64,000 nt of DNA from Aedoeadaptatus coxii (GTDB lineage: Bacteria; Bacillota; Clostridia; Tissierellales; Peptoniphilaceae): NCBI RefSeq assembly GCF_903819215.1, contig NZ_CAIJCT010000010.1; one strand, 5' to 3'. Shown in pieces: positions 1 to 9,894 of the stretch; the stretch's first letter is position 1; each line of letters starts with the position of its first letter. Made by a program: the position numbers and the translations under genes. A model generated the notes under the pieces. The model was given only the letters and a program-made list of their open reading frames with translations, searched no databases and was not told the DNA's origin.

Positions 1-207
1 GAGGCCTCTCGTAATTTTTTCACCGATTTGAATTTTCGTTTCAGCTAAAGAGTTCTTTAGCGCTTGACGATCGGTATTGATGGCGAGGAATTCCACGCCG
101 CGTACACCGGCATTAATCATACGGTTTACGGCATTGTTTCCGCCGCCGCCAACGCCGGCTACTTTAATTTTTGCAAATTCTTCGTGATCCATATCAAAAT
201 CCAACAT
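1..207 (-). CDS. ftsZ: Cell division protein FtsZ, N-terminal part (cut by window edge)
   Basis: FtsZ is the tubulin-like GTPase that forms the cytoplasmic Z ring. Only the first 69 codons are present; the gene continues beyond position 1. The translation starts MLDFDMDHEEFAKIKVAGVGGGGNNAVNRM, in which the VGGGGNNAVNRM segment is the first nucleotide-binding glycine loop of FtsZ. The ATG at 207-205 is preceded by an AGGAGG-type ribosome binding site at 211-217. It is the last visible gene of the dcw cluster, after divIB. Confidence 0.95.
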   Translation of the reverse strand, partial: MLDFDMDHEEFAKIKVAGVGGGGNNAVNRMINAGVRGVEFLAINTDRQALKNSLAETKIQIGEKITRGL

Positions 208-298
208 TTAAATCCTCCTAATCGCGCAAATAGCCATGAAATCGAATCAATTTATTACATTTTATAGAGAAAATCTGTACAAGTCAAGAAAAGGCGGT

Positions 299-1246
299 TT
301 ATCTCGTTTTTTCTTCTTTATCTGTACTTTTTTCTTTTTTGCTGTCGCTGGAACCTTCCGCTTTTTGAGAAGGCTTTTTTGAACTTTTTTCGGATTTCGT
401 CGGCTTTTCGCCTTTATCGTCTTTATCATCTTTCGGGGAATCGCTTCGCGCATTATCCTGTTCCCCATCCGGTTCCCCTTCGTCCTCATCCATGCTCGAA
501 GGCTTCACGGCGATGGGGTGATCACCTTGATCCAGGAAAATCTCCCGGTAACTTTCATCCTTCGTTTTCATTTCTTTCCGAATTTCTTCAAGCTGTTTCA
601 CTTTATAATCAGCGTCGTTAAAACTTCCTATGTGAACGATGGTGCCGTCGGAAAACGAAATTTTAACTCCTCGATCCAAAATGGCCAAGGTATTAATATC
701 TTTCTTTATTTCGGAGCGGAACAACGCACGAATCATGTCAATTTTCTTTTCATTGCCGGTTTCGCGAAACGCCACTTGACCGAGTTTAATGCCGCTTGTG
801 GGAATGCCTGTAATTTTCGGGAGATCCGTATCATAGGATCTCGTCTTCGCCAAGGCCTTAAAATCCTCGTTCACGAGGATGTATCCGTCACCGCTGTAAA
901 GCTGCGCCGAAGGTGTTTCCTCCTCAATGGCAATGGTCAGCGTATGGGGAAAAGAAATGCCGATGTCCGCACTCTTGACGTAAGGCAATTGTTCTAAACG
1001 ATTTTTCAAGCTCTTGCGATCCATCGTAAGATAGCTTTTGTTTACGTAATCGTCTGCGATTTGGCGAATGGTAGTCTTCGGTATTTTCTTGGTGCCCGAA
1101 ATCGCCACCCCTTGCGTCGCCGTTAAAGATGAAAATAAAATACAACCGCCGCCAATTAAAGCGATTAACACTACGGCGAGCAAAATTCGCCGATTGCGAT
1201 ATTTACGTTTCAGTTTTCTCTTGCGTTTCCTTCTGCCTTCTGTCAT
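299..1246 (-). CDS. divIB: Cell division protein DivIB/FtsQ with long charged C-terminal tail
   Basis: DivIB/FtsQ is a bitopic membrane protein of the divisome that scaffolds FtsL and FtsW/PBP. The 315-residue product has a very basic N-terminus, one membrane segment (about residues 22-43), then a POTRA-type FtsQ region (about 45-115, with the family-typical YVKSADIG) and a DivIB beta domain to about residue 245. The last 70 residues are almost only K, D, E, S and G, a low-complexity tail. The start overlaps the murG stop by 4 bp (ATGA), so translation is probably coupled. Assignment rests on position between murG and ftsZ plus the POTRA-like region. Confidence 0.88.
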   Translation of the reverse strand: MTEGRRKRKRKLKRKYRNRRILLAVVLIALIGGGCILFSSLTATQGVAISGTKKIPKTTIRQIADDYVNKSYLTMDRKSLKNRLEQLPYVKSADIGISFPHTLTIAIEEETPSAQLYSGDGYILVNEDFKALAKTRSYDTDLPKITGIPTSGIKLGQVAFRETGNEKKIDMIRALFRSEIKKDINTLAILDRGVKISFSDGTIVHIGSFNDADYKVKQLEEIRKEMKTKDESYREIFLDQGDHPIAVKPSSMDEDEGEPDGEQDNARSDSPKDDKDDKGEKPTKSEKSSKKPSQKAEGSSDSKKEKSTDKEEKTR

Positions 1247-2340
1247 GGTGCCACCACTTCTAAAATGGCATCCACGATTTCTTCCGTGCCTTTTGGGTTA
1301 ATAAGGCCGTAGGCATGATTTCCCATCGCCTTGGATTTTTCATCGTTTCCCAAAAGGTCTTCCATAGCATTAAATAACACGTCGCCGTTTAAATCTTTTT
1401 CTTCGATGACGTCTGCCGCATCGGCTTTTTTATAACTCATGGCGTTGTGATATTGATGGTTGCCTGCCGTATAGGCCTTCGGAATTAAAATGGAAGGCAA
1501 ATGCATGGCGCTGATTTCTGCCAATGTCATGGCGGAAGAGGACGCCACCACAAGTTTCGCCACCGCTAGGAATTCGGGGATTTGATGAGAGTAATCCAAT
1601 ATGGTATAGGAGTCTCCGTCTACCTCGGGCATTCGATCCATAAAACCGTCATAGTGTTCCTTGCCCGTAATGTGTACCAAATGGAAGGGCAACTCTTTGT
1701 GCTTTTCCATTATTTCTAAAATTGCATCATTTGTCGATTCCTGACCGCCGCTTCCGCCGAAGGAAAGTACTAATGGTTTTTTATCGTCAAGCCCTAACGT
1801 TTGAAGGGCTTTCTCTCTTTGTACTTTTTGGAAACTTGAGCGAATGGGATTGCCCGTGTAAAGTTTTTTTGTGTGTTCCGGGAAGAAATGTTCCGCTTCT
1901 TTAAAACTATAGGCAATTAAATCCACACGTTTGGCAAGGAGACGATTCGTCTTGCCCGGATAGGCATTTTGCTCCTGTATGACAGTGGCGATATGTTTAC
2001 TCTGAGCCTTTAACACAATGGGGGCGCAGACGTAACCTCCCGTTCCAATAACCACATCGGGCTTGAACTCTCTTAAAATCTGACCTGCATCATGAAGACC
2101 TCTTAAAAGCTCCATCATAGTGAGAAGCGATTCTTTATTTATTTTTTTTCGGGGAAAGCCTTGAATATGCACGGGAGCGAATTTCAGACATTCTTTTTTG
2201 GCAAGCTCCTCTTCCATGCTGTCTTTTTTCCCGACATAGAGAATGTCTACATCCTCTACTCTCTTTTTTAATGCTTCACCGATAGCCAACGCGGGATAAA
2301 TATGGCCGCCGGTGCCGCCACCTGAGAGAATAACTTTCAA
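1243..2340 (-). CDS. murG: UDP-N-acetylglucosamine transferase MurG
   Basis: MurG adds GlcNAc from UDP-GlcNAc to lipid I to make lipid II on the inner face of the membrane. The 365-residue protein opens with the GGGTGGHIYPALA loop, has the second glycine motif SFGGSGGQ near residue 193 and the UDP-binding segment SSSAMTLAEI near 268. Length is normal for the family. Its stop overlaps the divIB start and its start overlaps the ftsW stop, each by 4 bp, which places it firmly inside the dcw operon. Confidence 0.97.
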   Translation of the reverse strand: MKVILSGGGTGGHIYPALAIGEALKKRVEDVDILYVGKKDSMEEELAKKECLKFAPVHIQGFPRKKINKESLLTMMELLRGLHDAGQILREFKPDVVIGTGGYVCAPIVLKAQSKHIATVIQEQNAYPGKTNRLLAKRVDLIAYSFKEAEHFFPEHTKKLYTGNPIRSSFQKVQREKALQTLGLDDKKPLVLSFGGSGGQESTNDAILEIMEKHKELPFHLVHITGKEHYDGFMDRMPEVDGDSYTILDYSHQIPEFLAVAKLVVASSSAMTLAEISAMHLPSILIPKAYTAGNHQYHNAMSYKKADAADVIEEKDLNGDVLFNAMEDLLGNDEKSKAMGNHAYGLINPKGTEEIVDAILEVVAP

Positions 2341-3434
2341 CGTGACGCTCCTTTCGCAGATAATCTGAGTAAAATACCGCTCATCCCCATGACAAGGACG
2401 AGGGCGGTGCCGCCGTAAGAAATAAAGGGTAAGGTTAAACCCGTTACCGGTAAAAGCCCTACGGCGACGCCCATATTAAAAAATGCCTGAAACCCTATGG
2501 ACACGACGATGCCCGTGGCGACAAGTTTTTCGTAAAGTTTATCCTGCCTTCTAACCGTTTGAAAACCTCGCGCGATAAATAGCGTAAAGAATATAATGAC
2601 AAAAGTAGAGCCGATCAGACCGAATTCCTGACCGATCACCGCAAAAATAAAATCATTATAGGCCTCCGGCAAGCGGTTAAAGGTTTGATATGAATTAAAA
2701 TACCCTACTCCCGTAATCGATCCGATGCCGATTGAGTAAAGGGAATTTGCCAGCTGCCAATCCGTATTCGCTATGTCGTCGAAGGGATTAATAAACGATG
2801 TGAGCCGCTTCAGTCGATAGGGAACGCGAAGAACGAAACCGTAAATTCCCACCATTCCTAAAAAGAGAATGGTCATAAGCTCTGAAAAACTCATGCCGGA
2901 GATAAAAAACATGCTCATTAAACTAATGGCAATGACACTCGCCGAGGAAAAGTCTTCGATAATAACAATACCTGCAGAAGCGCCGATTACGGCAAGGATA
3001 GGCAAAAAGCCTCCTCGTCTACCGCCTTTTCTGTGGACGGTGCAAAGATGCGCCACAAAAAAGATGGAAGCATATTTTAAAAGATCCGATGGCATAAATT
3101 GAAAGTGGGTCTTCGGAATGGCGAGCCATCGAGTGGCGCCGTTGACCGTTACGCCGAGTCTAGTGTAGAGGGCAAGGCATAGGATCATGCTTACCACCCA
3201 TAAAGGGATGGCTAGATTTCGAAGAGTCTTTAAAGGAATGATATAACCGACGACACAAGCCATCATGCCGACAATAAGGTAAACGATGTGACGCTTAAAA
3301 TAATACGTGCCGTCTCCGAATTCCTTAAGCCCCTCGCCCCATGAACTGGACGCCACCATAAATACGCCGATAATGAGCAGCACGACGATAGAGCCCAGCA
3401 AAAGGGGATCTACATATTTCTTTAATTGAGACAT
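2337..3434 (-). CDS. ftsW: Peptidoglycan glycosyltransferase FtsW (SEDS family)
   Basis: FtsW is the septal SEDS polymerase that works with a class B PBP. The 365-residue product has about ten membrane segments; the conserved SEDS stretches are visible, including the loop around PYRLKRLTSFINPF and the C-terminal LPFISYGGTALV signature. It lies between murD and murG as in many Firmicutes clusters, which favours FtsW over the paralogue RodA. Confidence 0.95.
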   Translation of the reverse strand: MSQLKKYVDPLLLGSIVVLLIIGVFMVASSSWGEGLKEFGDGTYYFKRHIVYLIVGMMACVVGYIIPLKTLRNLAIPLWVVSMILCLALYTRLGVTVNGATRWLAIPKTHFQFMPSDLLKYASIFFVAHLCTVHRKGGRRGGFLPILAVIGASAGIVIIEDFSSASVIAISLMSMFFISGMSFSELMTILFLGMVGIYGFVLRVPYRLKRLTSFINPFDDIANTDWQLANSLYSIGIGSITGVGYFNSYQTFNRLPEAYNDFIFAVIGQEFGLIGSTFVIIFFTLFIARGFQTVRRQDKLYEKLVATGIVVSIGFQAFFNMGVAVGLLPVTGLTLPFISYGGTALVLVMGMSGILLRLSAKGASR

Positions 3435-3441
3435 AGCCTCA

Positions 3442-4749
3442 TCAGCTCCGTTTTTCTAAAATCAACGCTTTAAATTGATCGCCCCGTTCTTCGTAACTTT
3501 TGAACTGATCCCAGGAAGCACAGGCAGGCGACAACAGTACAATATCGCCTTCAACGGCATCGCGCATCGCCTGTTCCGTCGCTTCTTTCATGGTTTCAAA
3601 CAGGTAAATCTTTTGAACCCCTTCACCTTTTGCCTCGTCTGCTATTATATTTTTCGTTTCGCCGAAAAGATATAAGGCGACGATGCCGTCGTGATGGCGA
3701 TTAAAAAGATCTTTAAAATCGCTCCCCTTATCGTATCCGCCAGCCAACAAGCGTACCGGACGAGAGAAACTGGCCAGCGCCACATCGGTGGAGTCCGGAT
3801 TTGTTCCCTTGGAATCATTATAGACGTCCACGCCTTTAATTGTGGCTACATATTCCATACGGTGATTTTTTCCTCTGTAGGTCTTGAGGGTATTGCGAAT
3901 CGATTCTACATCTACCCCCATAAGAAACGCTGCGAGGGATGCTTCCAATGCATTGCGTACATTGTGATCCCCGACGAGGAGCATATCATCGCGATCCATT
4001 AAGTAAATCGTCTCACCGCCGTGGACGAGGTAAAGCTTATCGCCGTCTTTATAAGCGCCGTCTTGTTGAATCGGCGTCGTACTTACCACTAAAGGAGATT
4101 CCAATTCCTCTCCCGTCATGGCGAGATAGGGATCGTCTATATTTAAAATTAAGTAATCGTCTTCGTCTTGATTTTTGTAAATATTCTTTTTACACTCACG
4201 GTAATTATCTACCGATTTATGATGATCTAAATGATCTTCCGTAATATTAGTTAAAATCGCCACTTTCGGCTTAAAATCTTCGATGGTTTCCAATTGAAAA
4301 CTGGAACACTCGATCACGACAAAATCATCTTTCCCCGCCCGTTTGGCAATAGGTAAAATGCCGATGCCGATATTGCCGCCTACATACGCCACTTTTCCTC
4401 CGTCGATCAACAGATGATAGAGTAAATCCGTCACCGTCGTCTTGCCGTTGGTACCTGTAATGGCGAGAAAGTTTTCGCATTCGGAAATACGATAAGCGAC
4501 TTCGATATCCGAAAGAATAGGGATGTTTCGCTCCGTAAGCTCAGGCAACATACCGTGATCCAATGGGATGCTCGGACTTTTTACGACGAAATCCACTTCT
4601 TCTCCATCGTAAACGGGAAGACCTTCCGCTAAATCCAAATGGGAAGGATCGTCGTCGTAAACATAAAGCGTGTTCTCATCGCCCAGCGCATCGATGGCGC
4701 TAAGTCCCGTTTTTCCCATGCCGTAGACTAATATCTTTTTGTTTTTCAT
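3442..4749 (-). CDS. murD: UDP-N-acetylmuramoylalanine-D-glutamate ligase MurD
   Basis: MurD adds D-glutamate to UDP-MurNAc-L-Ala in the cytoplasm. The 435-residue protein has an N-terminal Rossmann-type domain (VYGMGKTGLSA), the Mur ligase ATP loop AITGTNGKTTVTDLL near residue 97, the NITEDHLDHH metal and ATP motif near 188, and the C-terminal domain with NDSKGTNPDST. Normal family length. No murC, murE, murF or murB is found in this window. Confidence 0.97.
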   Translation of the reverse strand: MKNKKILVYGMGKTGLSAIDALGDENTLYVYDDDPSHLDLAEGLPVYDGEEVDFVVKSPSIPLDHGMLPELTERNIPILSDIEVAYRISECENFLAITGTNGKTTVTDLLYHLLIDGGKVAYVGGNIGIGILPIAKRAGKDDFVVIECSSFQLETIEDFKPKVAILTNITEDHLDHHKSVDNYRECKKNIYKNQDEDDYLILNIDDPYLAMTGEELESPLVVSTTPIQQDGAYKDGDKLYLVHGGETIYLMDRDDMLLVGDHNVRNALEASLAAFLMGVDVESIRNTLKTYRGKNHRMEYVATIKGVDVYNDSKGTNPDSTDVALASFSRPVRLLAGGYDKGSDFKDLFNRHHDGIVALYLFGETKNIIADEAKGEGVQKIYLFETMKEATEQAMRDAVEGDIVLLSPACASWDQFKSYEERGDQFKALILEKRS

Positions 4750-4758
4750 TGTACACCC

Positions 4759-5715
4759 CTAAAAAATCAGGAAATAACTGATCACGCAAAGAACAATTTC
4801 GACGATGGAAAACAAACCGACGATTTGAACTTCATTCATTCCCTTTTGCTCAAAATGGTGATGAATTGGACTCATTAAAAAGACGCGCTTTCCCGTCGTT
4901 TTAAAAGAAATCACCTGAATAATAACTGAAAGCGTCTCGATAAAATAAATGCCGCAGCAAATGGGCAGCAATAAAGGCAGATTTAGTAGAATCGCTACTG
5001 CCACAACGGCACCGCCTAAAGCCAAAGATCCCGTATCCCCCATAAATACTTTTGCCGGGTATTTATTATAAAACAAAAAGCCTAAAAGACCTCCCGCCAT
5101 GACGAGACAGAACATCGTAATGGACGTACGACCCATTTTATAACTTACGAGGGAGAAAAATAACATGACGATAATGGTAACCGAAGAAGACAGTCCGTCG
5201 AGACCGTCCGTTAAGTTTACGGAATTTACCGTGCCGACGACGACAAAAATAATGAACGGAATAAACATTATGCCCATTTCCAAGTGCTTGTCCATTCCCG
5301 GAATCAACATGTCCGTCGTCAAACCGTCAGATACGCGAATCAACACGTAGAGCAACACGGCGATTAAAATTTGAGCCACCAATTTTTGAAGTGCCGTGAA
5401 ACCTAAATTTCGCTTGTGTACCACTTTTAAATAGTCGTCTACAAAACCTACTAAAGCGAAGCCTAAAGTGGAAATAAATAAAACCATGGCTTCATAGGTT
5501 AAGTTTTTGATCGCTAATGTAGCTAAAATAGCGGAGGTCAAAAAGATAATACCGCCAATGGTAGGCGTGCCCGCCTTCGCCAAGTGCGATTGAGGTCCCT
5601 CTTCCCGTATTTCCTGCCCGGCGTGCAATCTTCTTAACATGGGAATAAAGTAACGTCCCCCTATTAAGCTGAAAATAAGCCCCAGGCCAAAACTGATTGG
5701 CAGAGTTGCAAACAT
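4759..5715 (-). CDS. mraY: Phospho-N-acetylmuramoyl-pentapeptide transferase MraY
   Basis: MraY moves phospho-MurNAc-pentapeptide onto undecaprenyl phosphate, forming lipid I. The 318-residue protein is highly hydrophobic with about ten membrane segments and carries the family motifs GTPTIGG, FVDDYLKV, NLTDGLDGL, FMGDTGSLALGG and the late PIHHHFE histidine cluster. It sits between the PBP gene and murD, 9 nt upstream of murD. Confidence 0.97.
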   Translation of the reverse strand: MFATLPISFGLGLIFSLIGGRYFIPMLRRLHAGQEIREEGPQSHLAKAGTPTIGGIIFLTSAILATLAIKNLTYEAMVLFISTLGFALVGFVDDYLKVVHKRNLGFTALQKLVAQILIAVLLYVLIRVSDGLTTDMLIPGMDKHLEMGIMFIPFIIFVVVGTVNSVNLTDGLDGLSSSVTIIVMLFFSLVSYKMGRTSITMFCLVMAGGLLGFLFYNKYPAKVFMGDTGSLALGGAVVAVAILLNLPLLLPICCGIYFIETLSVIIQVISFKTTGKRVFLMSPIHHHFEQKGMNEVQIVGLFSIVEIVLCVISYFLIF

Positions 5716-5717
5716 AT

Positions 5718-8063
5718 CTAATGACTCCTTTTTTTCTTATTCCGCGTATCTTGAGTTTTTCGGCTTTTCGTAGAATTCGTCGTCTTACTTTCCGTAGAGG
5801 TCTGACGCTTCTCTTTCTTATTGCCCGAATCCCCTTTTCCTTCGTTCTTATTATCGGATGAAGGCTTTTCTTCCAGGCGAAGGTGAACTTTGGTTCCTTT
5901 TTTAAGTTCTTCCCCTGCCAAAGGTTCTTGAGAGACCACCGTCCCCTCGCCTTCCATAATATAATCTATGTTCGAGTTTTCTAACAGTGCCTCCACTTCA
6001 CCTTTCGATTTACCGAGGAAATTCGGTATGCTCTTTCGGTTGGCATCGTTTGGATCCACCTTTAAATCTACTATGGTGTCCTCGTCCACTTCCGTGCCCG
6101 CTTTGGGCGCTTGTTTTTCTACAATTCCGAAAGCACCTACATTTTCAGAGGCCATATTGAACTTTAGCCCTACATCGGTAAGTGCCTTGCCGGCGTCCTC
6201 GAGAAGCATGTTTTCCACATTGGGAACGATAACTTTTTTCGCCTGTTTCTCCTTCATGCCGGCGGAATAAGGTATATCTGCACTTCGTAGTGCCGTACCC
6301 ATAATCTCGGAAGCGATGGGAGCTGCGACGGTTGCACCGAAATAATCCCCTTCCGGCTCCTCAACGATAACGAGTACCGTGTATTTGGGATCGTCCATTG
6401 GCCCGACGGCAACAAAACTGCTGATGTATTTGTCTTTTTCATAGCCACCGGTTTCCGACACTTTCCCGGCCGTACCGGTCTTCCCGCCGATGAGATAGCG
6501 ATCCACGGCACCATATTTTCCCGTGCCCTTTTCCACTACCTGCACCATTAAATTCCGCATGGTACTGCTTGTAGACTCCGACACCACTTGACGTCTCACG
6601 ACGGTGCCGTGTTTTTCTACGAGATTTCCCGCAGCATCGGTAATCTCGTCGACGACGTAGGGTTCCAGCAAATAGCCTCCGTTGGCGACGGCTGATACGG
6701 CCGTTACCATCTGAATAGGCGTTACGGCAATGCCGTGGCCATAGCTCATGGTGGCAAGGCGCGCTTCGCCAATATCCTCTACACTTTCGGGAATCATACC
6801 GTCCTGTTCGGCAGGTAAATCGATGCCGGTTTTTTCGCCGAAGCCGAAGGCACGAATGTATTTAAGCATACCTTCTTTTTTAAGCTCTCTCGCAATGTTG
6901 ACGAAACTGACATTACAGGATTCAGCATAGGCTTTTTCCATCGTAATGTCGCCGTGGGGATTGGGAAGGGATGTACACGTAATGGTGATGCCCGGAATAT
7001 CTCGCACATACCCAGTGCAATAATAATGCTTTTTAGGGTTCGTTGTGTTTTCTTCAATGGCGGCCGCAGCAGTAATGGTTTTAAACGTCGAACCAGGCTC
7101 GTACGTATCGCTTACCGAAAAGTTTCGCCAATTATCAAACCACATTTCCGATTTTTGCTCGCGGGAAAGATTTTTCCAAACAGCAGCTTGCGCTTTTGTC
7201 GCCGGTCGATAAGGATAGTTTAAATTGTAATCGTCTGTAGAGGCCATGGCCGCAATGGCGCCGGTTTGAGTTTCCTGCACAATGGCGGTGATCCGCTTCG
7301 CATGATTTTTCTCCCGAAAATTATCGAGGATTTCCTCCGTCTTTCGTTGAAGCGGTTCGGACATGGTAAGCTTTAAATTGCCTCCACCCTCTACAATCGA
7401 CGAAGGATCTTCTTGGGACGGGAGGACAGTGGTTTTGCCGCTCAAAACATCATTATAGTAACGTTCCAGCCCATAACGCCCTTCCCCATCTTTATTGGTA
7501 AAACCGATAACAAGAGACGCCAAATCGTTATAAGGATAGGAGCGTGCTTCGAAATCTTCCACGACGACGCCGGGAATGTCGGTATCCCGCACGCGCATAG
7601 CCGAGGAACGATCCACATCACCCTTTAAAAGAACATGTCCCTTTTTCTCCAAGCGTTTCTCCGCGTCTTCGCGGGTCATGTTCAATGCTTTTTCCGCAAG
7701 GCTTATGAGTTGCTCTTTATTTTTGGCACTGTTTTTCCCTTTTTCCAATGTATCGGTGTCGACGTAAATATCCGATTTACTTATGTTGTAAACCAGTTCT
7801 TTTCCATTGCTGTCCACAATTAAGCCCCGCGCCATTTTTTTGTTTTGCGCACTGTCCATGGCAAGAGCCTCACGGGTTAGATCATCGGATTCGAAGGTTT
7901 GCAAATAACCGACGCGAATAAACAAAATAAAAAAGAGCAAGAAGAGAATCGAATACAGAAAAGCCACCTTTTGATCCATATTTCTTAAATACGTACCAAA
8001 AGAACGGCGTTTGTTTTTTCTCTTTCTCACTCTATTATTTTGATTCATTTTCTGCTCACGCAC
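5718..8063 (-). CDS. Class B penicillin-binding protein with two PASTA domains (PBP2B/SpoVD/FtsI type)
   Basis: This is the division transpeptidase that partners FtsW. In 781 residues there is a basic cytoplasmic N-terminus, one membrane anchor (about residues 32-53), a dimerisation domain, and a transpeptidase domain with all three active motifs: STFK in EPGSTFKT, SCN in AESCNVSF and KTG in GGKTGTAGK. Two PASTA domains follow (VPNVENMLLEDAGK and IPNFLGKSKGE), then a lysine-rich low-complexity tail. The GTG start at 8063 has GGAG six nt upstream, directly after the ftsL stop, so I prefer it to the later ATG (MNQNN). Whether it should be named pbpB, ftsI or spoVD cannot be settled here. Confidence 0.93.
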   Translation of the reverse strand: MREQKMNQNNRVRKRKNKRRSFGTYLRNMDQKVAFLYSILFLLFFILFIRVGYLQTFESDDLTREALAMDSAQNKKMARGLIVDSNGKELVYNISKSDIYVDTDTLEKGKNSAKNKEQLISLAEKALNMTREDAEKRLEKKGHVLLKGDVDRSSAMRVRDTDIPGVVVEDFEARSYPYNDLASLVIGFTNKDGEGRYGLERYYNDVLSGKTTVLPSQEDPSSIVEGGGNLKLTMSEPLQRKTEEILDNFREKNHAKRITAIVQETQTGAIAAMASTDDYNLNYPYRPATKAQAAVWKNLSREQKSEMWFDNWRNFSVSDTYEPGSTFKTITAAAAIEENTTNPKKHYYCTGYVRDIPGITITCTSLPNPHGDITMEKAYAESCNVSFVNIARELKKEGMLKYIRAFGFGEKTGIDLPAEQDGMIPESVEDIGEARLATMSYGHGIAVTPIQMVTAVSAVANGGYLLEPYVVDEITDAAGNLVEKHGTVVRRQVVSESTSSTMRNLMVQVVEKGTGKYGAVDRYLIGGKTGTAGKVSETGGYEKDKYISSFVAVGPMDDPKYTVLVIVEEPEGDYFGATVAAPIASEIMGTALRSADIPYSAGMKEKQAKKVIVPNVENMLLEDAGKALTDVGLKFNMASENVGAFGIVEKQAPKAGTEVDEDTIVDLKVDPNDANRKSIPNFLGKSKGEVEALLENSNIDYIMEGEGTVVSQEPLAGEELKKGTKVHLRLEEKPSSDNKNEGKGDSGNKKEKRQTSTESKTTNSTKSRKTQDTRNKKKRSH

Positions 8064-8072
8064 AAAAGTCTC

Positions 8073-8486
8073 CTACTTTCCGTTGAAAATATGCAACACG
8101 GAAATCACAGGGTTCAAGTAAACATTTTCGTTTACATCATTTTCTTTTTCTCGAACGGCGACGTCTATGTATTTAATCTGATCATTATCCGGATAGACCA
8201 TACCTAATTGAAATTTTGCTTTGCGCATAATATCGTCTGAATTTTTAATTTCATCTAAGCTCGCCGTCATATCTTTATACGTCTTGTCCATATCTTCCAG
8301 CGCTCTCGTTTGCCGATCAATGGCGGAGTTTATGCTCGCAAGGCGAGTTTGTACTTTTAACTGTACAAGCCCCGTTATGCATATCAGTAAAACGATAATG
8401 CCGATACAGGCGGAAGTGGACATCGAACGATTCTTTTTCCGTGGTTTGGGTTGACGACGATTTCGTCGCATCTGAACCTTTTTCAT
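8073..8486 (-). CDS. ftsL: Cell division protein FtsL-like
   Basis: A 137-residue bitopic protein with a very basic cytoplasmic N-terminus (KKVQMRRNRRQ), one membrane segment (about residues 30-50) and an extracytoplasmic coiled-coil-like stretch. This is the FtsL/DivIC build, and the position between rsmH and the class B PBP gene is typical of ftsL. FtsL bridges DivIB, DivIC and the septal synthase. The start at 8486 is chosen because AGGGGGAG lies eight nt upstream; the longer reading starting at 8516 would run into the rsmH end. Sequence conservation in this family is low, so the call depends on topology and context. Confidence 0.85.
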   Translation of the reverse strand: MKKVQMRRNRRQPKPRKKNRSMSTSACIGIIVLLICITGLVQLKVQTRLASINSAIDRQTRALEDMDKTYKDMTASLDEIKNSDDIMRKAKFQLGMVYPDNDQIKYIDVAVREKENDVNENVYLNPVISVLHIFNGK

Positions 8487-8499
8487 TATATCACTCCCC

Positions 8500-9432
8500 C
8501 TATATTTTTTCAGCAATGCGAAGCTTTGCGGAATGGGACCGCGTATTTTCTGCTAACTCTTCCTCTGTCGCCGTAATAGGCTTTCTCGTAATAATTTTAA
8601 TCTCACGTTTTTTATCGCAAGTACAAATCGGTTGGCGCGGCGGACAGATACAATCGAGATTTAAATATTTAAACTGATTTTTTACAATCCGATCTTCCAA
8701 CGAATGGAAAGTGATGATGGCGAGCCGTCCCTTAGGTTTTAAAAGGTTCACCGCGTCGGGAATGACTTCTTTCAAAACATCCAATTCTCGATTCACTGCA
8801 ATGCGCAATGCCTGAAAGGTTTTCTTCGCCGGGTGACCGCCATCTCTTCTGGCGCCGCCTGGAATTGCTTTTTTTATAATGTCAACGAGCTGAAAAGTCG
8901 TCTCGATCGGCTCGTGTTTTCGTTCGTTTACAATGAACTCGGCGATACGCTTTCCCCATCGCTCTTCTCCATAGTCCCAAAAGATACGGCTTAGCTCGTC
9001 TTCTTCATATGTGTTGACGATATCTCGCGCACTGATCGCGTCCGATGGATTCATACGCATATCCAAAGGGCCGTCAAAGCGATAGCTGAAGCCGCGCTCG
9101 CCGGTGTCAAATTGGTGGGAGCTTACGCCGATGTCCAATAAAATGCCGTCGACCTTTTCAATATCTAGCTCGGAAAGGATTTCCTTCATTTCGACAAAAT
9201 TGCCTTTGACAAGCGTGTAGTTGTCTCCAATACTTGCCAAATGGCGATCCGCCGCTTGAAGTGCCGCATCGTCTTGATCGATGCCGATTAAACGGCCTTC
9301 CGGAATACGGCGCAATATTTCACCACTATGTCCCCCGCCACCTAAGGTACCGTCGACATATGTTCCGCGAGGATCGATGTTTAAGCCGTGAATGACTTCG
9401 TTTTTCAGCACCGGTATATGTTCAAAGGTCAT
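8500..9432 (-). CDS. rsmH: 16S rRNA m4C1402 methyltransferase RsmH (MraW)
   Basis: RsmH methylates N4 of C1402 in 16S rRNA using SAM. The 310-residue protein shows the N-terminal HIPVLKNEVI, the SAM loop DGTLGGGGHSGEIL, the LLDIGVSSHQFD motif, RDIVNTY and the C-terminal TFHSLEDRIVK. Second gene of the dcw cluster, directly after mraZ. Confidence 0.97.
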   Translation of the reverse strand: MTFEHIPVLKNEVIHGLNIDPRGTYVDGTLGGGGHSGEILRRIPEGRLIGIDQDDAALQAADRHLASIGDNYTLVKGNFVEMKEILSELDIEKVDGILLDIGVSSHQFDTGERGFSYRFDGPLDMRMNPSDAISARDIVNTYEEDELSRIFWDYGEERWGKRIAEFIVNERKHEPIETTFQLVDIIKKAIPGGARRDGGHPAKKTFQALRIAVNRELDVLKEVIPDAVNLLKPKGRLAIITFHSLEDRIVKNQFKYLNLDCICPPRQPICTCDKKREIKIITRKPITATEEELAENTRSHSAKLRIAEKI

Positions 9433-9440
9433 AGCTGCTC

Positions 9441-9872
9441 CTAAATTCCAAGATCGGCCAATTGTTGTGCAATTTGATCGTACGATAGGGATTCGTCGTC
9501 GTTATAATCATCCCATAAGGATTCCGACCAAATTTCCATTCGCGTTCCCACGCCGATTACCACACTTTTTGTGGAAAGCTCGGCGTAGTCCATGAGGTTT
9601 TGAGGAATGCGAATTCTGCCCTGCTTGTCCAGCTCGCCGTCACAGGCGCCTGAAAAAAAGTAGCGGACAAATGCGCGGGCATCTTTGTGGGTAAGGGGTA
9701 AACTCTTTAATTTTTCTTCCATGCGTTTCCATTCATCTAAGGGGAAAAGAAAAATGCACTGATCCAAGCCCTTGGTCATGACATAGCCGTCGAGAATTCC
9801 TTCTCTAAATTTGGCCGGCATGACTAAGCGCCCTTTCGAGTCTACGCTATGTCGGATCTCGCCAAAAAACAT
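9441..9872 (-). CDS. mraZ: Transcriptional regulator MraZ
   Basis: MraZ is an AbrB-fold DNA-binding protein that regulates the dcw operon, usually as autorepressor. The 143-residue product contains two SpoVT/AbrB-like repeats, with the paired DSKGRLVMPAKFR and DKQGRIRIPQNL signatures. It is the first gene of the cluster. The leader upstream holds tandem decamers that look like its own operator (separate entry). Confidence 0.96.
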   Translation of the reverse strand: MFFGEIRHSVDSKGRLVMPAKFREGILDGYVMTKGLDQCIFLFPLDEWKRMEEKLKSLPLTHKDARAFVRYFFSGACDGELDKQGRIRIPQNLMDYAELSTKSVVIGVGTRMEIWSESLWDDYNDDESLSYDQIAQQLADLGI

Positions 9873-9894
9873 TTTTCACCCCTAATGAACCTTT

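Noticed and set aside
8484..8492. TGATATAAT on the minus strand overlapping the ftsL start codon
   Set aside because: It arises from the ribosome binding site spacer plus ATGAAA. A transcript from it would start inside ftsL, so I do not call a promoter.
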